NCBI GenBank assembly: GCA_037179335.1
Contig: JAKZHN010000032.1
Location: 1 to 64,000 of the forward strand
Direction of reading: 5' to 3'
Length of the DNA stretch: 64,000 nucleotides
Origin: Cyclaneusma minus
Lineage: Eukaryota > Ascomycota > Leotiomycetes > Marthamycetales > Marthamycetaceae
In this document: positions 44,822 to 56,193 of the stretch, one piece after another
How the letters are laid out: the number at the start of each line of letters is the position of its first letter
How positions within the stretch are numbered: position 1 is the first letter of the stretch
Translations under genes and position numbers: made by a program
The notes under the pieces: generated by a model
The model's database searches: none
Seen by the model: the letters and a program-made list of their open reading frames with translations, nothing else
Told to the model about the DNA's origin: nothing

Positions 44822-47141
44822 TTTTAATTTATTTAATTTATTTTAAGCAATAATTTTATATTTAATTTGGCATTTATAAATAAAATTGGCTTTAGCCCAA
44901 TTATAATATTTATTGCCTGTTTATTTAAAATTAAAATATATTTAAAAGCAAATTATATAAATATTTTATATATTTTATATATTTCAACGCTTTGATTTTT
45001 TATATGATTTTTATTATTAAACATTTTAAGAAAAGCTTTATAGCATTATCTAATTTTTATCTAATTTTTATTAAAAAAGCAAATTTATAAATATTATATA
45101 TATATATTAATTTATTTTTATTCTTTCGCAAATATTAATAATATAAGGTTTTTATTTAATTTATTATTAATAAAAGCAAAAATGGAAATTGTATTTTAAA
45201 TATTAATTATAATTAAGCAATTAATTATTATATATTTTTGCTTTGTAAAAAAAATATCAAATTAGGAAATTATTAGCAATTCTTCTTTTTAATTATTATA
45301 TTTATATTTACAATTTATAAAATTAGAAATTTTATTTGCACCTTCTGCGATTTTTTTTAATTATATTTTTTTGATTATAATTATTATAATTTTACCTATA
45401 ATTAAAGCTATTTTTATATAATTGGCTTTTTTTTATAGCCGTTAAAATTATTGCTATTTAAAAATTATATTTTATTATTAGGCTATTTATATTTGCGGAT
45501 TTTGTATTTAAATATTTAGTAATTCTTTTCTTTTTTTATAAATACAATTAAATAGGCTATAATTATTAAAATTATAAAAAAATATATATAAAAAAGTTAA
45601 TTGCGCTATTAGTTTTTATTTTAATAATAGCTATATTTTTTTGCATTTGAAATTGAGCTAATATTAAATTATTATATTATTATTTAAAATTTTATACAAA
45701 TTTTATAATTTATTGTAATTATTATAATGCTTTTTTAAAATATTTATATTAAATATATTTTTAGCTTTAAATTAAAAATTAAATATATTTTTATATTTAA
45801 TCTTTTCGGCTATATTAAATATATATTATATATTAATTTATAATTAATTGCTTTATTAAAAAATAAAATCCTATTTAATATTATTGCAAAATCTAAAAAT
45901 AAATTAATGATTAGAAAATATAAAAAACATATTTTTTATACAAAAAAACAAAATTCTTATTTCGCAATAATTTTTTTTAATTGTTTTGTTTTTTTTAAAA
46001 AAAACTTTTAGCAAATTAATTTAACATATATAAAATATATTATTATTTTATATTTATTATATTTATTATATTTATTATATTTATTATATTTAATATTAAA
46101 TTTTTAAATCTTTTTTTTTAATTTATAATCTTTTAATAATATTGCTATATAATATATATATAGCTTTTAAATATAATTAAAGCATAATAACTTTTTTTAA
46201 AATAAAATAAAATTGCGTATTAAAATAATTTTATAAATAATTAAATTATTTATAATATTTATATATATAATATATATAATATAGCTTAATATTTGATATA
46301 TGGAAATCTTCAAATATATAAGATTTTTTGGCAATTAATTATTTATTATTGGAATCTAAATTAAATAAATTATATTTGCAAATAAAAATCGCAATTTTAA
46401 TTTGCAATTTTGCAATTTTTTCCTTCGCTTTAAATTTTAAAATAATTTATTAAACGGCTGCAAAATTATTAAAATTCAAATTAATTTGGCCTTAAATTAA
46501 ATTAAAAATAAAAACAAAAGCAAAAGCTTAATTAATTTTGCTTTTACGCAATATACCCGTATTTCCGGCTAAAGCGTTTTAATTTTAAATTTGCCCAAAT
46601 TGATTTATATTAATAAATTGGCTATTTAACTAAAAAAAGCTATTAAATAGTTTTCAATTAATACCGGCAGCGCTTTTATTAATATTACTAATAAATGCAT
46701 TATTGCTTTTATTAAGTGCGATTTTTCAATTTAATATATAAATTCCGCTAGCATTATTGCTAATATTAATTTGTTTTAAAATTAAGCGAAATTGATTTTT
46801 GAAATTTTTAATAAAATTTTTACAAATAAAATTATTGCAGGATTTGCAATTGGCAAATTGGATAATTATTATTTTGCTAAATTATTGTTTTTTTGAAATA
46901 AAAGCGGCTATTTTATTATAATAATTAAAAATAAATTGGTAAATAAAAATATGTTATATATATATATATTAATTATAAAAAATAGCCGCTGCCTTTTTTA
47001 AATAAAAATGGCAATATTTAAATATTATATATTAAAAGCTTTATTTGGTTTTTTTAATAAGCAATGCTTATTTTTTGCGTATTTCTAGCGTATATGCCTC
47101 GTGGGGTGCCCGCAAGGCGCTCTCCTCGGCCCCGTGTAATA
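44822..47141. repeat. Decayed ~2.3-kb dispersed repeat, copy 3
   Basis: Full-length partner of 165-2412 in the same orientation. It starts with two units of the TTTAATTTA satellite, then AATTGGCTTTAGCCCAATTA near 44884, AATACCGGCAGCGCTTTTAT near 46660 and the GC-rich right end (GGTGCCCGCAAGGCG, CGGCCCCGTGTAATA) at 47104-47141. Similarity drops right after this end in all copies, so it is the true right boundary. No coding capacity remains. Confidence 0.78.
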
Positions 47142-49855
47142 GTATAATATAACTAATAGCATGCTTAATAGAAATAAATGGAATTGGCAATTTAAAAATA
47201 AAATAAAAAACGGATTTTTAAATAATCGCTTTGAATTTAATATTATAAAACGCATTTTAAAATAAAATTAAAAACAATATATATTAAAACCTTCAATAAA
47301 AGGCTTAGAATTTAAATTTAATAAATTTAATATATTGGAAAATTCAATTAAAAAAATTGCAGTTGCCAAGCGCTGGAAAATCCGGAAATCGCGAAAACGC
47401 CGATTAATAGAATTTGTTTCTTTGCTATTATAAAAAAAAAAGTAAAGCCTTATTTATATTAATAAATTAAAGCTTAATTAGCAAATTATTATATATATTT
47501 ATATATAAAAATATTATAAATATTTATACGCATTAAAAATAAATTACGGCATTGCTAAAACAATAGCCGCTATTATTATAATAAGCAATATTTTATATAA
47601 ATTTAATATTTGAAAAATTAAATTAATATATAAAATATATATAAAATATTAAAATACCAAAATTGCAAAAATTGGTATAAATAGCAGGTTTTTATTTTAT
47701 ATAAATAGACTTGTTAGCTTAGAATTAAATTTTAAATTTTCTAGTTAATTTTATTGCAAAGCATTGAATCGTGATATTTTAAAAATTATTAAATCGGATT
47801 TTTAGGCAATTTATATTATTAATATATATTAAAAATAATATAAAAATTAATTAATTGAAAAAATATAAAAATTAAAATAATATTAATAACTTTTGCAAAA
47901 TCCTTACCAAATCTAATATTATACTCATTAATATAAAAATCTTTTAGCAATAATTATAATATTATTTATTTAAAAATTAAAAACTAATTCAAGCCATTAA
48001 TAAATATATTAGCTATATTATTATTCAATATAATATTTTAAAATATTTAAAATAAATAGCGATTTTTTTTTAAAAAAAACTTTAAAAAAAGATTTAAAAA
48101 TCCTGGCAATTAAAAATATACGCAATAATATAATTATAAAATATAATAAGCATTTTAAAATTATTAATTATTTTACCGCTTAAAATAATCATATGATTAA
48201 TTTTTAAACTATTTTTTTAGCTTTAAAATTCTTGATAGCTAATATATTATTATTATTATTATTAAAAAAACTAATATAGCTGCTATTTTATTTATATTAA
48301 AAGCAGCGCTATTAGTATTATTTTTAAAATTTCTTTTATAGCCAATTAAATATCCAATATAAGCAGCTTTATTATATAATTTACCAATTTATTTAGCTGT
48401 ATTTTTTTAAATACGTCAATATTCCTTTTATGTTTTATTAATATATATCCAAATTCAATAGCCAAAAATACTATATTTAAAGCATTTTTTATTTAAATTA
48501 ATATTTTATTCAAAAAAAAATTAGCCCAAAAAAACCCATTACGCTAAAATAGCTTTTAATTATGTATAAAAGCATTAATTATTATAATATATTAAACCGC
48601 TTTTTTAATTCGTATATAAACATTAATAAAAAACCAAAAATTAATATAAGCTTTTTTAAAATCCATAATTTATTTTTTCAAATACTATTTTATATTTTAA
48701 AATTGGTATATAAATATATAAAAAAAAATTAATAAAAAATAAATAAGCCTTAATACCGTAAGCTATAAATACCAAAGTATTTTACTTTTTTTATTCTTTT
48801 CGTTTTATTTTTTTTATTTTTATTATTAAATTGAAATTATTAATAATAATTTGATTAATTAATTTTATATAATAAGTTTTATAAACACAAAGCTATATTA
48901 TTAAAAATATTAATATAAAGCCTAATATAAAATATTATTATTAATTTTCGCTTTATATAAAAACATTTTTTTTGTTTGCACCGAATATTTAATAATTTAT
49001 AATAAAATAATTATATGCAATAAAACCAAATTTAAATTCATATTTAAAACGATAATTTAAATTCTTATTTATAACAATTATTTAATAATTTACAATAAAT
49101 TATTTATTTGCATGCCATAAAACCAGATTTTAATACATATTTAAAATAATAATTAAAATTCTCGTTTGCAGCGAAAATTAACTCATGAATTCTTTTTGGC
49201 GTTTGATAGTAATTATTATAATTTATATAATTAATTAACTAATAATAATTAAAGGAAATGGTCTAACAAAATAAAATTTATTTTATTAAAAACCTTAACT
49301 TTTAATGCATTTAATTCATTAAAAACATTTTAAAAAGCTTTAAAATTGGAATTTAAATAATTAATCCAATTATTGCAAATATATAAAGTATTTAGATATT
49401 GGTATATAATAGGATCTTTTTTTATTTTTTTTTATTTTTCAATAGTATTAAAGGATTTAAATAAAAAAATAAAAATTTAAAAAATTGAAATTTGATAATA
49501 TATTTAATTATAAATGTCTTATAATAAATCTATTATAATAAAATTATTGTTTCTCAAAACCTTAAACTTTTTTTACACGTAAAAGCTTAAAAAAACCTTA
49601 AAAAATTCGCGTTTATAGCTTTAAATAAATCACTTAATAAATTAAATAATAAATTAGTTTTTTAAAGGCTTTATAATAAAGTTTAATTTTATTTGTTTTT
49701 TTTTAAAAAATTCCTTGAATTTTTCTCTTTATAAATCCTTAAAAAAACCTTAAAAAGTCGATTTTTAAAACACCTTTTTTAATTAATTTAATAATTAATT
49801 AATTACTCCGCTATAGGACTCCGGCCCTTTTAAATAAATAGCTATTTAATTAAAT
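47142..49855. other. AT-rich DNA without recognisable elements
   Basis: I see no gene, no long repeat partner within the window and no inverted ends here. The composition matches the rest of the RIP-like block up to the border near 49855. Confidence 0.5.
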
Positions 49856-50343
49856 AAAAGCCCTATTAATATAGGGGTTTTTTCCATTGGAACCAGAGCT
49901 ATTAATTGACAAATAGAGGGTTCCGCACCGTCGCTTGAACTAGTGAGGTAGGGTACATGTATATGGCGCGGGAGTTCGGTGTAACCCAAATGAAGTCGAG
50001 TGACAGGAACTGGAACAGCTACATGTAGCAAAAGCTCTCATGCTTGGAGCGTCTAACGGTAACTCTTGAAAGTTCTGGCGGAAAGTCTAATAACTCGAGT
50101 CCCGGAGTCCCGATCAACGTTGCAACTGCCAACTGAATCTGTACGTCTGGTCTACATTGTTTGAGCTTAACAACCGGCAAGGAAGGTACCTTATATATGG
50201 GCTTCAATTTCCCATTGTCGAACAATCCCACAATTTCACACAAATCAATTAACTACTGGTCCTCTTATTTCGTCGTCAATACCAACAATTCAACGGAACA
50301 AAAAAGGCTCTCAGTTGACCATCCCAAGTCGACCGTCGAAATC

Positions 50344-50985
50344 ATGACGGATATGAATGAAGAAAGAGCAGTATTTTATGGGCGAGTCGGACAAGGAGGT
50401 TCAGAGGTTGGCGAAGCAACATCGCGTGTTCAGGCATGCGATGGGCGGGAAGTTGGTGCTTGCACCCGTCGATTTAGAAAAGAAGGGTCTGAGGGTGTTG
50501 GACTCCTTCACCTCCAGGCCCAGTCCGTCACTCTCCCCTGGCCAGCCGACCTCAAAGGATCATTCGACCTAGTCCACCAGCGCCTCGTCCTAGCAAGTTC
50601 CGGGGCCTTGCCGCTAAACGAAGTCATTGCCAATCTCGTCTCATTGCTGAAGCCAGGCGGTTGGATCCAGTTCGGCGAAGCAGACTTCGCGGCCGAGGGA
50701 TATAACATCAAGTCTGGCCCGGCAGTCAAGGACTTTACGCAGCTTGTTAAAGATGCGTATACGCAGCTGGGTCCAGGTTGGTAGTCTCCGCAGAAGATTA
50801 AGGGGTGCTTGGAGCAGGCTGGATGTGTGGATGTCCAGGAGGAAATGATTCCGCTTTACTTGGGTGCCCAGAATTCTGATAAAGAGATGGGGGATACGGG
50901 ATCTGGAGTAATTTATGAGTCTGTGGAGAGCTTGGCGGAGACAGCTGGAAGCGAGTTTTGCATGTCTGATCTGCTTACTGAGTAG
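50344..50985 (+). pseudogene. Broken LaeA-like SAM-dependent methyltransferase
   Basis: The pieces of one methyltransferase are split across frames. From about 50357 one frame reads SDKEVQRLAKQHRVFRHAMG and LVLAPVDLEKKGLRVLDS, the run-up to SAM motif I. Motif I itself is missing. A second frame continues LQAQSVTLPWPADLKGSFDL, VHQRLVLA and LLKPGGWIQFGEAD. That frame stops at a TAG at 50782-50784, after which KGCLEQAGCVDVQEEM continues in the same reading. So at least one internal deletion with frameshift and one nonsense change have occurred. Relatives are fungal secondary-metabolism-type methyltransferases. The remnant lies about 0.5 kb from the AT-rich border, a typical zone for RIP leakage and gene decay. 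Confidence 0.7.
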
Positions 50986-51774
50986 CCACCTGGCTCGTCG
51001 ACAGTGACTTGAGGTTATTAAGTATAAAAGCTAATTCGTGTGGATGTAGGCATGCCTGGTATATCTCTCACAGCAGAACAGTTTGATGGTCTTCCGGCGA
51101 GATTCAAGTCGGAAGTTGAGGAAAGGGGAGCTTGTATGCCGATGCGTGGTCTGGGGACGTAAGCCACTATAGATGGCTCTGATGGAATAGACTGAATAGA
51201 GCATGAACAGATCAGATTCGAAAGCTAGTAAGCTGCCAGCTCGCGATTGGCCCATCGTCTGCCCCGAAGAACTTAACTCTTTTCACGGGGAAAGGTGGAT
51301 GTTGTAGGACTCGAGGTGGAATGAGTCTGAATGACCGCTCGTAGTGGATTGAATCATTCGAATGTCTGCTTGAATGGTTGCTACCACTTGAGTGTTACTT
51401 TGTTGAATATCGCAGTCGTAATAGTGATATATCGTTAACCGAACTTTTAACAGAAAGTAGACTTCAATGTTCTGAATTTACTCAATTATTTCTGGATTGT
51501 TCAAATGGTTTGTACTGTAAAGATTCATTTGATGGAGGAGCATTGAGCCAATAGCAGGCGTCCCGTAGCACGTCATGGCGAGGTTGTGGCGCACTACTCC
51601 ACAGTCTTGGCGCCACAGGCGCTATGTGCTTGTGACAATGCCCAGCTGCTCCTGTATCGGCGGCATCTTTCAGAGTCACAACTCAAGTCCCTGAACAAGT
51701 CTCTGGCCTTTTGCTAAAGCTCCAGCCCCGAGCCCCGACTCCCGCATATCAACACCGGTCGAGAAAGCGCTGCA
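50986..51774. other. Intergenic region upstream of cystathionine beta-lyase
   Basis: No supported ORF. It probably holds the promoter and 5' leader of the next gene. I see no repeat. Confidence 0.4.
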
Positions 51775-53179
51775 ATGGCCTCCAGCGCCGGTCCATCGGC
51801 CCCCAGTGCCAAAAGCAAAGCTCCCCTTCGCACCGATCTCGACGGCCATGACCTTCCTCCCTCTCCTGCGCCGTCCAGCCCGAGAAATGGCAGACGCTAT
51901 GCTCTAGCCACTGAGCTGGTCTATACCGATACGAAGGATCAATATGGAGCCTCGAGCATGCCCATCTACCAGTCCGCCACCTTCAAGCAGAGCTCGGCCG
52001 GAGGAGGATCGGAATACGATTACACACGATCGGGAAATCCTACACGCTCACACTTGGAGCGCCACCTGGCGAAGATTATGAATGCCTCGAGAGCCTTGGT
52101 TGTTGGCTCTGGCATGGGCGCATTGGACGTTATTACTCGTCATCTGCAACCGGGAGACGAAGTTGTCACTGGTGACGATCTATACGGAGGCACCCAGCGA
52201 TTGTTGACCTATCTGTCCAAATATGGCGGCGTAGTGGTGCATCATGTTGATACCACAAAGCCCGAGAGGTTGAGCGAGGTGATTTCCAGCAAGACTGCCA
52301 TGGTATTGCTGGAGTCTCCAACGAACCCTCTCATCAAGATCGCTGACCTGCCTACCATCGCCAAAAATGCCCATGCCTTGAACCCAAAGACTTTGGTAGT
52401 TGTGGACAACACCATGCTCTCGCCAATGCTTTGCAATCCTCTGGATCTGGGCTGCGATATCGTCTACGAATCTGGAACCAAATATCTTTCGGGACACCAC
52501 GATATCATGGCTGGCGTCATCGCCATGAATGACCCTGAAATCGGCGAAAAGATGTATTTCATCATCAACAGCACTGGTTGCGGGCTGTCTCCAAACGACG
52601 CCTTCTTGCTCATGAGAGGCGTCAAGACTTTGGCTATTCGTATGGAAAAGCAACAAGCCAACGCTCAAAGGATAGCAGAATTTTTGGAGGACCACGGCTT
52701 CCGGGTCAGATACCCAGGCTTGAAGTCCCACCCACAATACGACTTGCATTGGTCTATGGCACGAGGCGCTGGCGCCGTTCTCTCTTTCGAGACCGGTGAC
52801 ATCAACGTATCAGAGCGAATAGTAGAAGCTGCCCGACTTTGGGGCATCAGTGTCAGTTTCGGATGTGTCAACAGCCTTATCAGCATGCCGTGCCGTATGA
52901 GTCACGCCAGCATTGATGCAGAGACGCGGAAGGAAAGGCAGATGCCGGAAGATATCATCAGGTTGTGTGTTGGGATTGAAGATGTGGATGATCTGATTGA
53001 CGACTTGAGTCGAGCTGTAAGTTCCAGTAGTCCAAATTGATGGTTACAGCAGAAATGCTAACGCACCACAGCTTGTACAGGCTGGTGCGGTCAAGGTCAC
53101 GCTAGATGGCTTCCATGCCACAGGAGAAGCCCAAGTGCTTGGAGAGGGACCAGTACCTGTCGACGTGACAGAATCGTAA
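51775..53179 (+). CDS. met-2: Cystathionine beta-lyase (PLP-dependent)
   Basis: Two exons, 51775-53016 and 53072-53179 (intron 55 bp), give 449 residues. The enzyme cleaves cystathionine to homocysteine, pyruvate and ammonia in methionine synthesis. The Cys/Met-metabolism PLP fold is clear: YDYTRSGNPTRSHLERHLAK, ALVVGSGMGALDVI, TLVVVDNTMLSP, and the PLP Lys at about residue 236 in SGTKYLSGHHDIMAG. That SGTK-LSGHHD form marks beta-lyase rather than cystathionine gamma-lyase (which has a TKY-NGHSD type motif). The first ~45 residues are Ser/Pro-rich and may be unstructured. The intron falls near the end and the last exon adds the usual C-terminal stretch (AGAVKVTLDGFHATGEAQ). Confidence 0.93.
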
Positions 53180-53916
53180 TCGTTAACTACACGACCGAAA
53201 TTTGATGGCATTTTCCCCGAGTTTGGCGTTGGTGGTGGCATCCGGAGTTGACTCAGGGCTGCGGACCGAGTATCCTGCAAAACAAAAGCTGGATTACCTC
53301 GAGGCTCAAGTTGACTCTATAGAAATCATCAAAAGTTTTATATTACGCTTGACAATTACTCCTGCCTCTTTTGAGCGGCGGCAAATGCTAATCTCGTCTT
53401 ACAAGAAATGTTTCCATGGTAGGGTTCATTTTTGTCCCTCAAATTCTCAACTCACCATATTATGTCTTTCTAGCAATTATGTCTCCTTTAAGGCTTTTAC
53501 ACCGTCAGACTGCGGGTTCTCAGGTTCTGAGGTTCTGACTTTTCTGCCAGTAGTTGTTATAACGTTTGTGTTCTTCTTCAGCTGAAACCAGGGATTAATG
53601 CTCAAGGACGGCATGTTGACAGCTGAAAGTCTTCATCATAAATGCTAGGTGGGTATCACTGCAAATGTAGTTTTCCAAGCAAGACTCGGGGTCGCTCTAT
53701 CAACACCAAAACCATGGGGAAACGAAAAATATCCAGCAATGACAAGAATCTAACAACGAGTCCGTGGGTATCCTATATATGCGCCATTTCCCACGACTTG
53801 CGACGCCTCTCTGGCCGTCCACAGAAAAAAAGAAAGCGTCTCGAAAAGCGCAAAAGTACCCCCATCACCCCCCGGTCCCCAACCCCTTTTCAGGGGTTCA
53901 GCTCGAACACCATCTC
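53180..53916. other. Convergent intergenic region
   Basis: No supported gene between the 3' ends of the lyase (+) and the small membrane protein (-). Plus-strand ORFs at 53202-53585 and 53642-54198 lack recognisable features; the second overlaps the minus-strand gene antisense. Confidence 0.4.
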
Positions 53917-54462
53917 TCACTGTCTCCGACCCGTCCCAACAACCACGTCCCCATGCCTCGGCCTCGCCGTATACGGCGGTGGGAATTCCTCCTCAAGTTC
54001 CTCCCTTCCATGCCCCTCAGTCTCCCACCCACTACTCCCAAGTCGATCTTCCAACTCGATACCTGTCAGCACATCATGCTCCTCACCCGGCAGATAAACC
54101 CCCTGCGGCACCGTCGGTTCCTCAAAGCCCCTCTGATACCTTCGTGCAATCTCATCCAGTTCGCGTTGGCGCTCGGGTGTATTAGTGCTGGAATCTGAAG
54201 TGGAAGGTCGATGGAAGGTTTTGAGATTGTGTTGGGTGGTAAGGTTGCTGCGAGTGCGGCGGTTACGGCTGTTTCGCAGCATGATGAGCAGGGTGGCGAG
54301 GAGGACGAAGAAGAGGACGAGGACGATAATAATGATGGTGGTGTTGTTGTTGGTGCAGCCTGAGGCGGCGTTGCAGGTGCGCTTGGTGAGGTGGGATTTG
54401 GTGGTGGGGTTGGGGGTTAGCTGTTGCGCGAGAGCAAGGAAGTTGGGTGGGAGGACGGGCAT
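53917..54462 (-). CDS. Small single-pass membrane protein with a PY motif
   Basis: A single exon of 181 residues. A short N-terminal segment (~40 residues, with Cys30 and Cys36 just before the membrane) is followed by one strong transmembrane helix at about 42-62 (TIIIIVLVLFFVLLATLLIM), a basic stop-transfer stretch (RNSRNRRTR) and a cytoplasmic tail with PPPYT at about 161-165. PPxY motifs bind WW domains of Rsp5-type ubiquitin ligases, and the layout recalls the yeast RCR adaptors, but I claim no orthology. The ATG at 54462 was chosen because the frame upstream of it reads like leader sequence rather than protein. Confidence 0.6.
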   Translation of the reverse strand: MPVLPPNFLALAQQLTPNPTTKSHLTKRTCNAASGCTNNNTTIIIIVLVLFFVLLATLLIMLRNSRNRRTRSNLTTQHNLKTFHRPSTSDSSTNTPERQRELDEIARRYQRGFEEPTVPQGVYLPGEEHDVLTGIELEDRLGSSGWETEGHGREELEEEFPPPYTARPRHGDVVVGTGRRQ

Positions 54463-56193
54463 GGTGGGCTGGGTTGGGCTTTTTGCTCTGGTTGATTTGT
54501 CCTTGTCTGGTGGCTTTTTGTCCTCGCGTATGTTCGAATGGTTTGGGCTAACCCGAGTTCTATAGACTCTTGAAGTTATAATAATATGAGACGCCGACAC
54601 ATTGTAGGAATGCGAAGATTCGACTGAGGTTGGACTGAGAAAGAAGGAGGAAGATACAGCTGTGGGAACCCTATGCCAGCGTCGCCGGTCTTTTCTCGCA
54701 AGTAGCCCTGGCTTTCGCTTCGTACACGTTTTATCGACAAATTCGAAAATCACAATCCAGCAAAAATTCACAGAAGTCAAGATTGAAGACCAGGCTCTTG
54801 GCAATGGCTTTGTTATATGTGACTGGGGGAACTATACTTAGTAGGACCAAACATGTCATCCTGGTCATCGAGCGCAGTCAGCTGCATCGGCGGCTCGCGG
54901 TAAAGTCGGCGAACGCTTTCCAATACCCGCGGGCTTTTCAGGGTTCTGAATCAGCCTTGAACTGCCGCAGCGTTCGTGGTACCGAAGGATCAGGGGCGGA
55001 GGCGGCGTAAGAGGTATTCCAAGGATGTCTGTCAATCCTACGAGCTCGGGATATCCAGCTCTTTCTTGACTCTTCAGCCTCCGCGAAATCCTTCACAGAT
55101 TGACGTAAGAGAGAGGGAATATCACTACCGGTGCCAGGGGCCGAACTTGGGAAATGAGAATAAACCAGGCCATGATTTGTTAAATCGTCGTTGCCACGCG
55201 CTTTCTTCCCAGTTCCCGTTTTCGCTGGTCTTACCGTTGACGTTGAACCGGTTTACACATCCCCCTTTCCTAATTCTTGGCTCGCACGTGATCTTCAAAG
55301 CTTCATGGTCACCAGAATCGCAAAAAGTGTGCAAACAAAGTGAAACGAATTACTTCTTTGCAATGGTGTCATTTGCTATTAATCCCATATCGACAATCCA
55401 GCGATCCGGTCCAGGCTTCTATATTCAATAATCGACCACGGATGCCTTGTCTTTCACCCCTCGTGAATCTTGCCCTTTCGTCCGTCATCATCCATCCCGA
55501 GTCGCCCCACATGCAATATACACCAAGCACACGTATTCGACTTGCCATTACGTCCCACCTTCCGCTAAACCCAGCTACCCGATGCCACAGTCGCTGTTCC
55601 AAGACAGCAGCACAGCACAAATGGTCCTGTCCGCCCTCCCTCACTCAACGCCCAGCGCAAGCCTCTCAGAATACCCAAGAGACGTTCTTCGCAACTCCAA
55701 ATTACAAATTAAGCGAATCCGGGAACGCTGCGGACAGGACCACACGAGGAAGCTACAAAGTACGCCATACACATGCTTGTGCAACGCAGCGCAATTCCAT
55801 GCAGTGAATCAGAAACCCTTATACATGCAAGCCCGCACCGTCAGAATACTGCTCGAGGTAGCGGGAAACCAACATAATCCGTTTAGTAGAACACCCCAAA
55901 AACCGAAAAACCTAGAGACCAGCCCGCCAAACACTGGTAGTAGCGTGCCGCAACAGAGATCTTGACATAGGCACAAAGCCAAGGAGGCAGGGCTCCAATG
56001 GGGATCTGCGACAGCTTTTTTCATCGGTCTGTGTAGAATATGCGTTGTACGCAGCGGGCGGCTGGGAATCTAAGAGCAAGAAGCCAATAAGAAGCGCCAT
56101 AGCGCCTGAAAACACCCGTGATGCATCGTTTATCGTGATGAGTTCGTAAGAATGGTTATATGCTCAGGAGTAATATGTCTCTGGAAAAAAAGT
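54463..56193. other. Intergenic region with uncertain small ORFs
   Basis: Plus-strand ORFs at 55340-55807 and 55447-55965 overlap in different frames. The longer reads SFTPRESCPFVRHHPSRVAP and similar text with no domain, so neither is called. A CACGTG core lies at 55267-55272. The right part is the 3' flank of the Bst1 gene. Confidence 0.35.

Larger units (their letters stand above)
30711..49855. other. AT-rich, RIP-like isochore (19-kb block)
   Basis: Composition switches sharply from normal GC to very AT-rich at about 30711 and back at about 49855. No supported gene inside. In the sample 33001-33180 I count 17 C on the plus strand: only one is followed by A, and eight are preceded by G. 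CpA depletion is the hallmark of RIP. It contains a hAT-like MITE, a complete LTR element, two copies of the 2.3-kb repeat, a 9-bp satellite with a gap, and one GC-richer segment; the remainder has no structure I can assign. Confidence 0.9.

Noticed and set aside
55447..55965. 172-codon plus-strand ORF
   Set aside because: No domain, overlapping alternative frames and biased composition; a small gene is possible but unsupported.
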